Assembly: GCA_017959005.1 (NCBI GenBank)
Contig: JAGDBO010000020.1
Coordinates: 1-41,651, forward strand
Direction: 5' to 3'
Length of the DNA stretch: 41,651 bases
Source: Bacteroidales bacterium
Lineage (GTDB): Bacteria > Bacteroidota > Bacteroidia > Bacteroidales > UBA932
Under the pieces are notes generated by a model. It saw nothing but the letters and a program-made list of their open reading frames with translations. It made no database searches and had not been told where the DNA came from. Shown piece after piece: positions 25,267 through 32,687 of the stretch. Position numbers and translations under genes: made by a program. Numbering within the stretch: position 1 is the first letter of the stretch; every line of letters begins with the position of its first letter.

Positions 25267-26241
25267 CTATTTGATCCTTTTAATTAGTGAAGTGGCAAAC
25301 TGCTGAAGCTGAGTCTTTTGCGCTGCCGTAAGATTCATCTCCTTAAGGATGTCCATAGCCAGGTAGTAGTTCTTCTCAATGGCTTCTTCTGCCATTTTGT
25401 TGATACCCAACTCTTTGTAGAACTCCTGGAATATAGCAATCTTTTCATCTGTAGGCTCCATCTCCAACAGGGAATCCAGCTTTGCCCCCTCTCCCTTAAG
25501 CAGCGCCTCCTCTCTGCAACGTGTTAATAGCCAGCTCTTTTTATTGTTCAGAATATCTCCGCCAATCTTCTTTCCAAAGGTCTTTTCATCTCCAAAGCAG
25601 TCCAGATAATCGTCCTCAATTTGGAAAGCCAGACCCAGTTTTAGACCAAATTCATAAATCTGGTTGCAGAGCTCTTTGTCTGCTCCTCCTATGATGGCTC
25701 CCATCTTTGCTGCACAGGCCAAAAGCACAGCGGTTTTGAGGGTGATCATATTTACATACTCCTCCATAGAGACGTTGTTCATCTCCTCAAAATCCATATC
25801 CAACTGCTGCCCTTCGCATATCTCGATGGCTGTCTTGGAGAAGAGCGTAACCACCTCATTTATATACTCTCTAGGAGTGGAGGAGAGCAACTGGTAGGAG
25901 GAGATGCACATTGTATCTCCGGAGAGTATCGCAATATTTCTGTTCCACTTTTTAAAAATGGTAGGCCGCCCTCTTCTCAAATCCGCATTATCCATAATGT
26001 CATCGTGAATAAGAGTGAAGGTATGGAAGAGTTCCACAGCCATTGCGGGGTTTACAATGTGCGGCCCTATATCATCTTTGAAGAGATTGTAAGTGACCAG
26101 GCAGAAGCGGGGACGGATTCTCTTTCCGCCAACGTCCAACATATACTTCAGGGGTGCATATAGGTAGTGTGGTTCTGCCGGCCACTGAGTCTTTTCCGTG
26201 GCCTCATTTATGATTTTGTAAAGTTCTTCTAATGCCAGCAT
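25267..26241 (-). CDS. Polyprenyl diphosphate synthase (farnesyl/geranylgeranyl type)
   Basis: 324 residues, normal for trans-prenyltransferases. First Asp-rich motif DDIMD (80-84) with ADLRRGRPT, second DDYLD (210-214), plus GGKRIRPRF near 38-46. Makes a short all-trans prenyl diphosphate from DMAPP and IPP in the cytosol, feeding quinone and undecaprenyl synthesis. Product length cannot be fixed: residues before the first motif are LFHTFTLIH, with Phe and Thr rather than two large aromatics. Co-transcribed with the U32 gene, divergent from rsgA. Confidence 0.93.
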   Translation of the reverse strand: MLALEELYKIINEATEKTQWPAEPHYLYAPLKYMLDVGGKRIRPRFCLVTYNLFKDDIGPHIVNPAMAVELFHTFTLIHDDIMDNADLRRGRPTIFKKWNRNIAILSGDTMCISSYQLLSSTPREYINEVVTLFSKTAIEICEGQQLDMDFEEMNNVSMEEYVNMITLKTAVLLACAAKMGAIIGGADKELCNQIYEFGLKLGLAFQIEDDYLDCFGDEKTFGKKIGGDILNNKKSWLLTRCREEALLKGEGAKLDSLLEMEPTDEKIAIFQEFYKELGINKMAEEAIEKNYYLAMDILKEMNLTAAQKTQLQQFATSLIKRIK

Positions 26242-26314
26242 AGCTCAATTATTGTCTCCACAAATTTAACCTTTTTCAGCTATTTTGCTAAATTCGCAAA
26301 TCATTCAGAGTGTT

Positions 26315-27319
26315 ATGGCGGAGAACAAAGAGAAAAACCAAACAAACAGGGCCGTGGTTGTAAAACACACGGGCAGCCACTATTTGCTCTCCCATCTCCC
26401 TGATTGGAACCCCTTTATGGCGGTAGTGAAGGGTAAGCTCCGCCTGGATGACACCACCAACACCAACCCTATTGCAGTGGGGGATATTGTGGAGTATGAA
26501 GGGACTCCTTCCTCCACCTCTTCTGAGAACCCCTGCACAATTAAACGGGTGTTGGAGAGGCGCAACTGTATTGTCAGAAGGTCAACTAATTTATCCAGAC
26601 AAAATCACCTTATAGCCGCCAACATTGACCGCGTTTTTCTTACCGTAACCATCAAAGATCCGGAGGTGAAACTGCAGTTTGTAGACCGCTTCCTTGTTAC
26701 CTGCCAGGCGTATGACGTTCCGGTTACCATTCTGCTGAACAAGGCGGATGTCTACCGCGGAGATGAGAATTCCCAAGAACTTAAAGACGAGGATCTTGCA
26801 GCAATGGCGGCCGGCTTTTCACAAATCTATGCAAATGCCGGCTACGAGGTTATTGAAACCTCCGTTAAGAGCGGTCTGAACATTGAGAAACTCAGAGAAC
26901 TCTGCAAGGATAAGGTTGTGCTTTTCAGCGGACAGAGCGGAGTGGGTAAATCTTCACTAATCAACGCGTTGGATCCTAAACTCAATCTCAAGACTGCAGA
27001 GATTTCTCAGGCACATCTTCAGGGAAAACACACCACAACTTTCTATCAGATGCACCCAATCTCAAGCGGCGGTTTTGTGGTGGATACTCCCGGCATCAGA
27101 GGCTTTGGTCTGGTTAACTTCTCCAAGGAGGAACTGAGCAACTATTTCCCTGAGATGATGAGAGTTCAAGATGGCTGCCGCTTTAACCCTTGCACCCATA
27201 CTCACGAGCCTGGCTGCGCCGTTAAAGAGGCGGTGGAGAGGGGTGAGATCTCTCCTCTCAGATATGACTCCTATCTTGCTATGCTTGAGGATGACGGCAA
27301 GTACAGAGAAGCAGAATAA
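26315..27319 (+). CDS. rsgA: Ribosome small-subunit-dependent GTPase RsgA
   Basis: 334 residues from ATG 26315 (a TTG at 26285 extends the frame by 10 codons but is not needed). N-terminal OB fold, then a circularly permuted GTPase: NKAD (142-145) precedes GQSGVGKSS (206-214) and DTPG (257-260), followed by a zinc-binding Cys/His cluster (Cys288, Cys293, His, Cys301). Aids late 30S ribosome maturation. It ends 1 base before the MATE transporter gene, so the two form an operon. Confidence 0.96.
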   Translation: MAENKEKNQTNRAVVVKHTGSHYLLSHLPDWNPFMAVVKGKLRLDDTTNTNPIAVGDIVEYEGTPSSTSSENPCTIKRVLERRNCIVRRSTNLSRQNHLIAANIDRVFLTVTIKDPEVKLQFVDRFLVTCQAYDVPVTILLNKADVYRGDENSQELKDEDLAAMAAGFSQIYANAGYEVIETSVKSGLNIEKLRELCKDKVVLFSGQSGVGKSSLINALDPKLNLKTAEISQAHLQGKHTTTFYQMHPISSGGFVVDTPGIRGFGLVNFSKEELSNYFPEMMRVQDGCRFNPCTHTHEPGCAVKEAVERGEISPLRYDSYLAMLEDDGKYREAE

Positions 27320-27320
27320 T

Positions 27321-28649
27321 ATGTCAGAGAGCGTTGTTAAAAAGATGAACCGCAGAGTCTTGTCTCTGGCTGTTCCGAGCATCTTTGCCAACATTACCGT
27401 TCCGCTTGTTGGTATGGTAGACGTTGGTGTCTCCGGAAGGCTGGGTGACGCCGTTGCCATTGGAGCAATGGCTATCTCCACAATGCTCTTTGATCTGCTC
27501 TACTGGAACCTCGGATTCCTAAGAGTAGGAACCGGTGGCATGGTGGCGCAAGCCTTTGGCAGAAGGGACTTTAAGGATGTGATGAAGATCTTTACGCAAG
27601 GGTTGGGAACTGCGCTCTCCATTGCTCTTCTGATATTTGCGCTGCAGTATCTCTATGTGGAGATTGCTCTTAAGTTTATCCCTTGCAGCAGTGAGGTAGC
27701 AACTCTTGCACGTCAGTACTACTACATCAGAATTTGGGCCGCCCCTGCAACGCTCTCATTATTTGTCTTTAAGGGCTTCTTCATCGGGATGCAGGATGCG
27801 GTGAGTCCTATGATTGCAGATATAACGGTGAACGTCCTGAACCTTCTGCTCAGCATTCTCTTTGCCTTTAGAATTGGACTGGGTTTCAGAGGAATAGCCT
27901 GGGCCGTCTTTACCGCTCAGTACACCGGTCTTCTGCTCTGCATAGCAATTTTCCTACTCCGTTACTGTTCCCTGCTCAAACATTTAAGCGTTAGGAGTTC
28001 TCTGAAAATTAAGGAGATGCTGCGTTTCTTCTCCGTGAACGGCAACCTCTTCATACGCTCCGTCTGCTTCCTTTTCATATACGTGGGCTTTACCTCTCTC
28101 TCTGCAAAATACGGAGATACTCAGCTTGCGGTAAGCACCATCATTATGAAACTTCTTATGTTCTTCTCATTCTTCATAGACGGCTTTGCGTATGCAGGTG
28201 AGGCACTTACGGGAAGATACATTGGTGAGAAGAATGACTCTTCTCTGCATCTTTCCTCCAGAGTTATCTTCCTCTGGAGTTTCTGGATTGCCGCCGCAGC
28301 AACCGTTGTTTACGTTCTCTTCTCTCGTCAGATGATAGGGCTAATGACAGACAATCAGTCTGTTATAGAGGCCTCCAAACCTTTCTGGATCTGGCTGTGG
28401 ATAATGCCTGCGCTCAGTACTCCAGCCTTCATCTATGACGGAATCTACACCGGAGCCACTGCAACAAAAAGAATGATGTGGGGAATGATATACTCTGTAA
28501 TTGGCTTTTTCATAGCCTATTATGCCCTCTACTCCACAATAGGCATCCAGGCCCTCTACATTGCCTACATGGTGCACATTGCAGTCCGCACCCTCTACCT
28601 CCACCTCTTCTTCCGCAGAGACGTCTACGCTCAGTTAACTCCGCAATAA
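27321..28649 (+). CDS. MATE-family efflux transporter (DinF-like)
   Basis: 442 residues from ATG 27321, one base after rsgA. About 12 hydrophobic segments; the N-terminal RVLSLAVPSIFANITVPLVGMVDVGVSGRLGD is typical of the MatE domain, with the second repeat starting near FFSVNGNLFIRSVC. DinF-like members exchange Na+ or H+ for drugs or metabolites across the inner membrane. The final residues are KTLYLHLFF-like basic/aromatic (RTLYLHLFFRRDVYAQ). Substrate unknown. Confidence 0.9.
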   Translation: MSESVVKKMNRRVLSLAVPSIFANITVPLVGMVDVGVSGRLGDAVAIGAMAISTMLFDLLYWNLGFLRVGTGGMVAQAFGRRDFKDVMKIFTQGLGTALSIALLIFALQYLYVEIALKFIPCSSEVATLARQYYYIRIWAAPATLSLFVFKGFFIGMQDAVSPMIADITVNVLNLLLSILFAFRIGLGFRGIAWAVFTAQYTGLLLCIAIFLLRYCSLLKHLSVRSSLKIKEMLRFFSVNGNLFIRSVCFLFIYVGFTSLSAKYGDTQLAVSTIIMKLLMFFSFFIDGFAYAGEALTGRYIGEKNDSSLHLSSRVIFLWSFWIAAAATVVYVLFSRQMIGLMTDNQSVIEASKPFWIWLWIMPALSTPAFIYDGIYTGATATKRMMWGMIYSVIGFFIAYYALYSTIGIQALYIAYMVHIAVRTLYLHLFFRRDVYAQLTPQ

Positions 28650-28674
28650 AAAACAATGTTCTGCATACGTGTAG

Positions 28675-28702
28675 ATCATTTTCGTGAGGTCACGAAAATG
28701 AT
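28675..28702. repeat. 28-bp palindrome with 2-bp centre upstream of the invertase gene
   Basis: Left arm ATCATTTTCGTGA (28675-28687), centre GG (28688-28689), right arm TCACGAAAATGAT (28690-28702): a perfect 13-bp inverted repeat. It lies 46 bases before the invertase start and 25 bases after the MATE stop. The geometry (two half-sites around a dinucleotide) resembles a serine-recombinase dimer site; it could instead be a regulator-binding site or a hairpin. There is no T-run, so a standard terminator is unlikely. A GATC overlaps its left edge (28674-28677). Confidence 0.85.
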
Positions 28703-28748
28703 AAGGCAGGCTTGGCAGAGAAAAATTATTTTGCAGAAAAACTGCATT

Positions 28749-29354
28749 ATGATTTATGGTTATATTCGCGTAAGCACAAACAAGCAAACTGTTCTTAATC
28801 AGAGGTTTGAAATTAGCAAGTATTGCTCTGCAAACAACCTTACAATAGACGGTTGGATAGAGGAAACTATCTCCGGAACCAAAAACTATGACAAGCGTAA
28901 ACTTGGTAATCTTCTTAAAAGAATTCACAGCGGAGATTTGATAATCTGTGCGGAACTCTCACGCCTTGGCAGAAGCCTCTTTATGATAATGGAGGTTCTA
29001 AATATCTGCATGACAAAGCAATGCAGAGTCTGGACCGTAAAAGAGGGCTACAAACTTGGAGAAGACATTCAGTCAAAAGTGCTGGCCTTTGCATTCGGAC
29101 TCTCTGCAGAGATTGAAAGAAAACTTATAAGCCAAAGAACAAAAGAGGCGTTAGACAGAAAAAGGGCGGAGGGAAAGCGGCTTGGACGCCCAAAGGGTTC
29201 CAAGAACAAACACTACAGGCTTGAGGCAAAGGACAGACTCATCCAACGCCTTACGCAGCAGGGCGTTAAGATGCAGGAAATAGCCTCCCGCTGCCGCGTC
29301 TCCTACAAAACCCTTTACAACCACCTCCACCGCACAGAGCAAGAAACAAAATAA
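28749..29354 (+). CDS. mpi: Serine recombinase, Mpi-type DNA invertase
   Basis: 201 residues from ATG 28749; the frame is open upstream but MIYGYIRVST is the family start, with nucleophile Ser9. Resolvase domain 1-140 with ETISGTKNYDKRKLGNLLKRI, ICAELSRLGRSLFMIMEVLNIC and FAFGLSAEIERKLISQRTKEAL, then GRPKGSKNK and a C-terminal helix-turn-helix (about 160-195). This closely follows Mpi of Bacteroides fragilis, which inverts many promoters, including those of capsule loci. Small size excludes the large serine integrases. It may invert promoters elsewhere in the genome; no matching inverted pair is seen in this window except the palindrome upstream. Confidence 0.9.
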   Translation: MIYGYIRVSTNKQTVLNQRFEISKYCSANNLTIDGWIEETISGTKNYDKRKLGNLLKRIHSGDLIICAELSRLGRSLFMIMEVLNICMTKQCRVWTVKEGYKLGEDIQSKVLAFAFGLSAEIERKLISQRTKEALDRKRAEGKRLGRPKGSKNKHYRLEAKDRLIQRLTQQGVKMQEIASRCRVSYKTLYNHLHRTEQETK

Positions 29355-29369
29355 ATTATTCTTCTGTTG

Positions 29370-29399
29370 TTTGACTGATCCTTTCTTTTTGTATTTTTG
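29370..29399 (+). promoter_or_regulatory. Promoter of the DpnII-type RM operon, GATC in the spacer
   Basis: TTTG at 29370-29373 and TATTTTTG at 29392-29399, 18 bases apart: a full match to the Bacteroidota promoter pattern. The ATG of the first methylase is at 29418. The spacer contains GATC (29377-29380), the site this RM system is expected to methylate, so methylation feedback is possible. Confidence 0.75.
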
Positions 29400-29417
29400 T
29401 GGAAACAAGACGCGCTT

Positions 29418-30329
29418 ATGAGATTGGTTGAAGAAATAACGATTGCCCGTCCTTTTATCAAATGGGTTGGAGGGAAGACACAATTGCTGGATGAAGTTCG
29501 CAAGTCACTGCCCAGTGATTTTGCTACTCGTAAGCATTTAACATACGTAGAACCATTTGTAGGAGGAGGAGCCGTATTGTTTTGGATTCTTCAGGCATAT
29601 CCAAATATTGAACATGCCGTCATAAATGACATAAATAAGGAACTCATCTGCACATATAGGGTTATCCAAGAGGATGTTGAGAATCTTATAGAGATGTTGT
29701 CCAATATACAATCTGAGTATATCCCTTTGAATGCAGAATCCAGAAAGGATTACTTTATGGAAAAGAGGACTTTATTTAACTCTAAAACTATTTCTCCAGA
29801 AGAGACTGCGGCACTGTTCATTTTCCTCAACAGAACGTGCTTTAACGGGCTTTATAGAGTCAATTCAAAGGGCGCTTTTAATGTCCCTCACGGGAAATAT
29901 GTAAATCCACGCATCTGTGACGCTGAAAATCTCCGGGCATGTTCATCTATTCTGCAGAAAGTAGAGATTCTTTGTGGAGATTTTTCTGAAACGGGATGTT
30001 ACGCCGGGCCACGTACTCTGTACTATTTTGACCCGCCATATAAGCCTATCACAGAAACATCTTCTTTCACCTCTTATGCAAAGGATGGATTTGATGACAA
30101 AGAGCAAATTCGCCTCCGCGATTTCTGTGACCAAATTAGCAAAAGAAAGGCTCTTTTTGTGGCAAGCAATTCAGATCCAAAGGATGTGAATCCAAAGGCG
30201 AACTTTTTTGATATTATTTATAACCATTTCATCATCAAGCGTGTTTCAGCTACTCGTATGATTAATTCAGATGCAAACGGTCGCGGAGCTGTTTCAGAAT
30301 TGATGATTTCCAACGTAGTTAATGCCTAA
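29418..30329 (+). CDS. dpnM: DpnM/Dam-type adenine-N6 methyltransferase
   Basis: 303 residues from ATG 29418, using a full Bacteroidota promoter. Class alpha order: PFIKWVGGKTQLL (12-24) and EPFVGGGAV (45-53) for AdoMet, FLNRTCFNGLYRVN in the target-recognition region, then catalytic DPPY (205-208). This is the Dam/M.DpnII/MboI group, which methylates A in GATC of double-stranded DNA and protects it from the partner nuclease encoded 2 bases downstream. The whole operon appears AT-richer than its neighbours, consistent with horizontal acquisition. Confidence 0.93.
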   Translation: MRLVEEITIARPFIKWVGGKTQLLDEVRKSLPSDFATRKHLTYVEPFVGGGAVLFWILQAYPNIEHAVINDINKELICTYRVIQEDVENLIEMLSNIQSEYIPLNAESRKDYFMEKRTLFNSKTISPEETAALFIFLNRTCFNGLYRVNSKGAFNVPHGKYVNPRICDAENLRACSSILQKVEILCGDFSETGCYAGPRTLYYFDPPYKPITETSSFTSYAKDGFDDKEQIRLRDFCDQISKRKALFVASNSDPKDVNPKANFFDIIYNHFIIKRVSATRMINSDANGRGAVSELMISNVVNA

Positions 30330-30331
30330 TT

Positions 30332-31189
30332 ATGAGAGATTTCCAAATTTGGATGGCGGGCTTCCGCTCAGCCATAGCTGGCTATAGGTATTTTACAGAC
30401 TTTGAAAAGATCTACAGAAACGTAGATGCTATCAAAGTGGAACTTAACATTATGAACTCTCTTGTAGGGAGTAAGACTATTGAAAAAGATTTCATTGCTC
30501 TATACAAACGATATCCGGAAATTCTAAAGTGCATTCCTATTCTGATTGCAAAACGTGAATTCGATATTCTTACAGTTGATTCAGACGGAGAACACATGTT
30601 CAACTTTAGGGAAGCAAATTATAGCATAGGGGATTATGTTATCTTTATGAGAGAGACCGGCTTATTTGACCTTATGCAGAATAAACACATCCAAAATCTA
30701 GTTGATTACGTTACAGGTGTAGAAGCGGGTTTAGATTCCAATGCTAGAAAGAATCGCGGAGGACACGCAATGGAAGATCTGGTAGAAAGTTTCATTGTCA
30801 AAGCCGGGTTAGTGAAGGACAAGACATACTTCAAGGAAATGTATATCCATGAGATAGAACAAAAGTGGAATATTGACCTTTCCTGCATCTCAAATAAGGG
30901 TAAAACTGAGAAACGTTTTGATTTCGTAATAAAGAGATCAAAAATGATATATGGCATAGAGACAAACTTCTATGCCAGCAGCGGTTCAAAACTCAATGAA
31001 ACTGCTCGTAGTTACAAAACCCTTGCATTAGAAACAAAAGATCATCCTAACTTTACATTTGTCTGGATTACAGACGGTCATGGCTGGGGCTCTGCTATGA
31101 ACAATCTTAGGGAAACCTTTGATGTCCTAGAGAATATGTACTGTATATTGGATCTTGAAGACGGCGTTATTTCCAAAAAACTTATTTGA
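30332..31189 (+). CDS. dpnB: DpnII-type restriction endonuclease (GATC)
   Basis: 285 residues, about the length of R.DpnII/R.MboI. NRGGHAMEDLVESFIVKAGL (141-160), RFDFVIKR (195-202) with Asp197, and GIETNFYASSGSKLNETARSYK (208-229) with Glu210 match the DpnII nuclease core of the PD-(D/E)xK superfamily. It should cut unmethylated GATC. It starts 2 bases after the methylase stop and is followed 1 base later by an unknown gene. No frameshift or missing motif is seen, so it is probably active. Confidence 0.92.
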   Translation: MRDFQIWMAGFRSAIAGYRYFTDFEKIYRNVDAIKVELNIMNSLVGSKTIEKDFIALYKRYPEILKCIPILIAKREFDILTVDSDGEHMFNFREANYSIGDYVIFMRETGLFDLMQNKHIQNLVDYVTGVEAGLDSNARKNRGGHAMEDLVESFIVKAGLVKDKTYFKEMYIHEIEQKWNIDLSCISNKGKTEKRFDFVIKRSKMIYGIETNFYASSGSKLNETARSYKTLALETKDHPNFTFVWITDGHGWGSAMNNLRETFDVLENMYCILDLEDGVISKKLI

Positions 31190-31190
31190 A

Positions 31191-31754
31191 ATGTCCATAG
31201 AAAAGAAGAAAAACAAAACTCCTTCAATGGAGACGAAAAAATATGAGCTCCTTGCGGAGATCCCAGTAAATGGTACATACATCCTTGGCGTTTACAAGGG
31301 TACTTTATCCAAATTTGATATTTTATTAAGATATCGTCAGAAAGATGGAGAGAAATGGAGTCGGATGAGGACACCCAAACATATACATTGGGCTGTTGAT
31401 ATTTTAGTAAAACACTATAGCGAACCAAGAGAAACAGATTTGTTGCTTACTCATCTTCTTAATATTTGGGGAAATACAGTTCCACTCAAAAGAGATTCCG
31501 AAAGAAAAAAATTGCTGGATACGGACACTTTACTTGCAGAGGTAGATAAAGAGGCGGAAAAATATTCAAAACTTGCCGACAAGGGAGAATACAGTGTAAA
31601 ATTCTTAATTCTCATAGCCAAACTTCTAATGGTACAAGAAAAGACCAAAAGAGATGACGCATTTATGTTTGGGAATTTACTTACAAAATTGAGGGATCAT
31701 AAGAATATTTTTGAAATTGTTTCAGCAGCCTCATTTAATGGCCGTCGTAAATGA
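31191..31754 (+). CDS. Unknown protein inside the DpnII-type RM operon
   Basis: 187 residues from ATG 31191, 1 base after the nuclease stop, and overlapping the next methylase by 4 bases (ATGA, 31751-31754), so it is translated as part of the operon. N-terminus very basic (SIEKKKNKTP). A beta-rich middle (YILGVYKGTLSKFDILLRYR) is followed by RMRTPKHIHWAVDILVKHY and a helical C-terminus rich in Lys and Leu. No signal peptide, membrane segment, or known nuclease, methylase or HTH motif. The classical DpnII locus has only dpnM, dpnA and dpnB, so this gene is extra. It could be a specificity, assembly or control partner; I cannot assign it. Confidence 0.75.
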   Translation: MSIEKKKNKTPSMETKKYELLAEIPVNGTYILGVYKGTLSKFDILLRYRQKDGEKWSRMRTPKHIHWAVDILVKHYSEPRETDLLLTHLLNIWGNTVPLKRDSERKKLLDTDTLLAEVDKEAEKYSKLADKGEYSVKFLILIAKLLMVQEKTKRDDAFMFGNLLTKLRDHKNIFEIVSAASFNGRRK

Positions 31755-32632
31755 TAGTTCCTTTTTACAAATCTAAAGACAAGAATTTCACTCTTTTACA
31801 AGGAGATTGTATTGAACTTTTGAAATCTTTTGATTTTAAGTTCGATATGATTTTTGCGGATCCTCCGTATCATCTCTCAAACGATGGAATTAGTATTCAG
31901 AGTGGAGTTCCCGTTTCTGTAAACAAGGGCAAATGGGATAAGTCTCAGGGATTTGAGGAGGACTATAAATTTGACAAAACTTGGCTTGCTGCCTGTAGAG
32001 AACACTTGAAATCCGATGGTACTATTTGGGTAAGCGGCACGTATCATAATATCTTTTCAGTTGCTCGGTGTCTTACTGAGTTGGATTTTAAGATTCTAAA
32101 TTGTATCACTTGGGTAAAAACCAACCCTCCACCAAATCTTTCCTGTAGATATTTTACATATTCAGCTGAGTATATCTTATGGGCTCGCAGAGAGCAGAAA
32201 AAGGCTCATTACTACAACTATGAGTTGATGAAGGAGATAAACGGTGGCACGCAAATGCGTGATGTTTGGACGTTACCAGCCATTGCTCCGTGGGAAAAGT
32301 CTTGTGGTAAACACCCCACACAGAAACCTCTATGCGTTCTCTCCAGAATCATCCAGGCATCAACAAAGCCAGGAGCCTGGATACTAGACCCGTTCACAGG
32401 CAGCAGTACTACTGGCATTGCAGCAACTCTTCTCAGGCGTCGTTTCCTTGGAATTGATCAGGAAGATAAATTTTTAGAGATAAGCAAAGCCCGTCGCGAG
32501 GAACTGAATAGTATTAATCGCTATCGTGAGATTCTTGGAAAGTTGGAGAAACAAGCTAAACTCTTCCAAGACAATGATATCCGAATCCTAAGTGAAGAGG
32601 AAATTCCTTATGGTCCAGAGTTGCCGTTCTAG
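31751..32632 (+). CDS. dpnA: DpnA-type second adenine methyltransferase
   Basis: 293 residues. Class beta order: catalytic DPPY early (37-40, MIFADPPYHLSNDG), then target region, then AdoMet-binding LDPFTGSSTTGIAA near 215, with the conserved GKHPTQKP just before it. This matches M2.DpnII (DpnA), which methylates GATC also in single-stranded DNA and protects incoming DNA during transformation. Last gene of the four-gene RM operon, followed by 55 bases containing the next gene's promoter-like TAAATTTG (32656-32663). Confidence 0.92.
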   Translation: MIVPFYKSKDKNFTLLQGDCIELLKSFDFKFDMIFADPPYHLSNDGISIQSGVPVSVNKGKWDKSQGFEEDYKFDKTWLAACREHLKSDGTIWVSGTYHNIFSVARCLTELDFKILNCITWVKTNPPPNLSCRYFTYSAEYILWARREQKKAHYYNYELMKEINGGTQMRDVWTLPAIAPWEKSCGKHPTQKPLCVLSRIIQASTKPGAWILDPFTGSSTTGIAATLLRRRFLGIDQEDKFLEISKARREELNSINRYREILGKLEKQAKLFQDNDIRILSEEEIPYGPELPF

Positions 32633-32687
32633 ATTGGTGTGACAAGGATTTTTGCTAAATTTGTAAGGGTTCTTAAAGTAAAAGGTT

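Noticed and set aside
29355-29417. Invertible promoter of the RM operon
   Set aside because: Only a 6-base imperfect inverted match flanks the promoter and the 28-bp palindrome arms do not recur there, so no inversion is supported.
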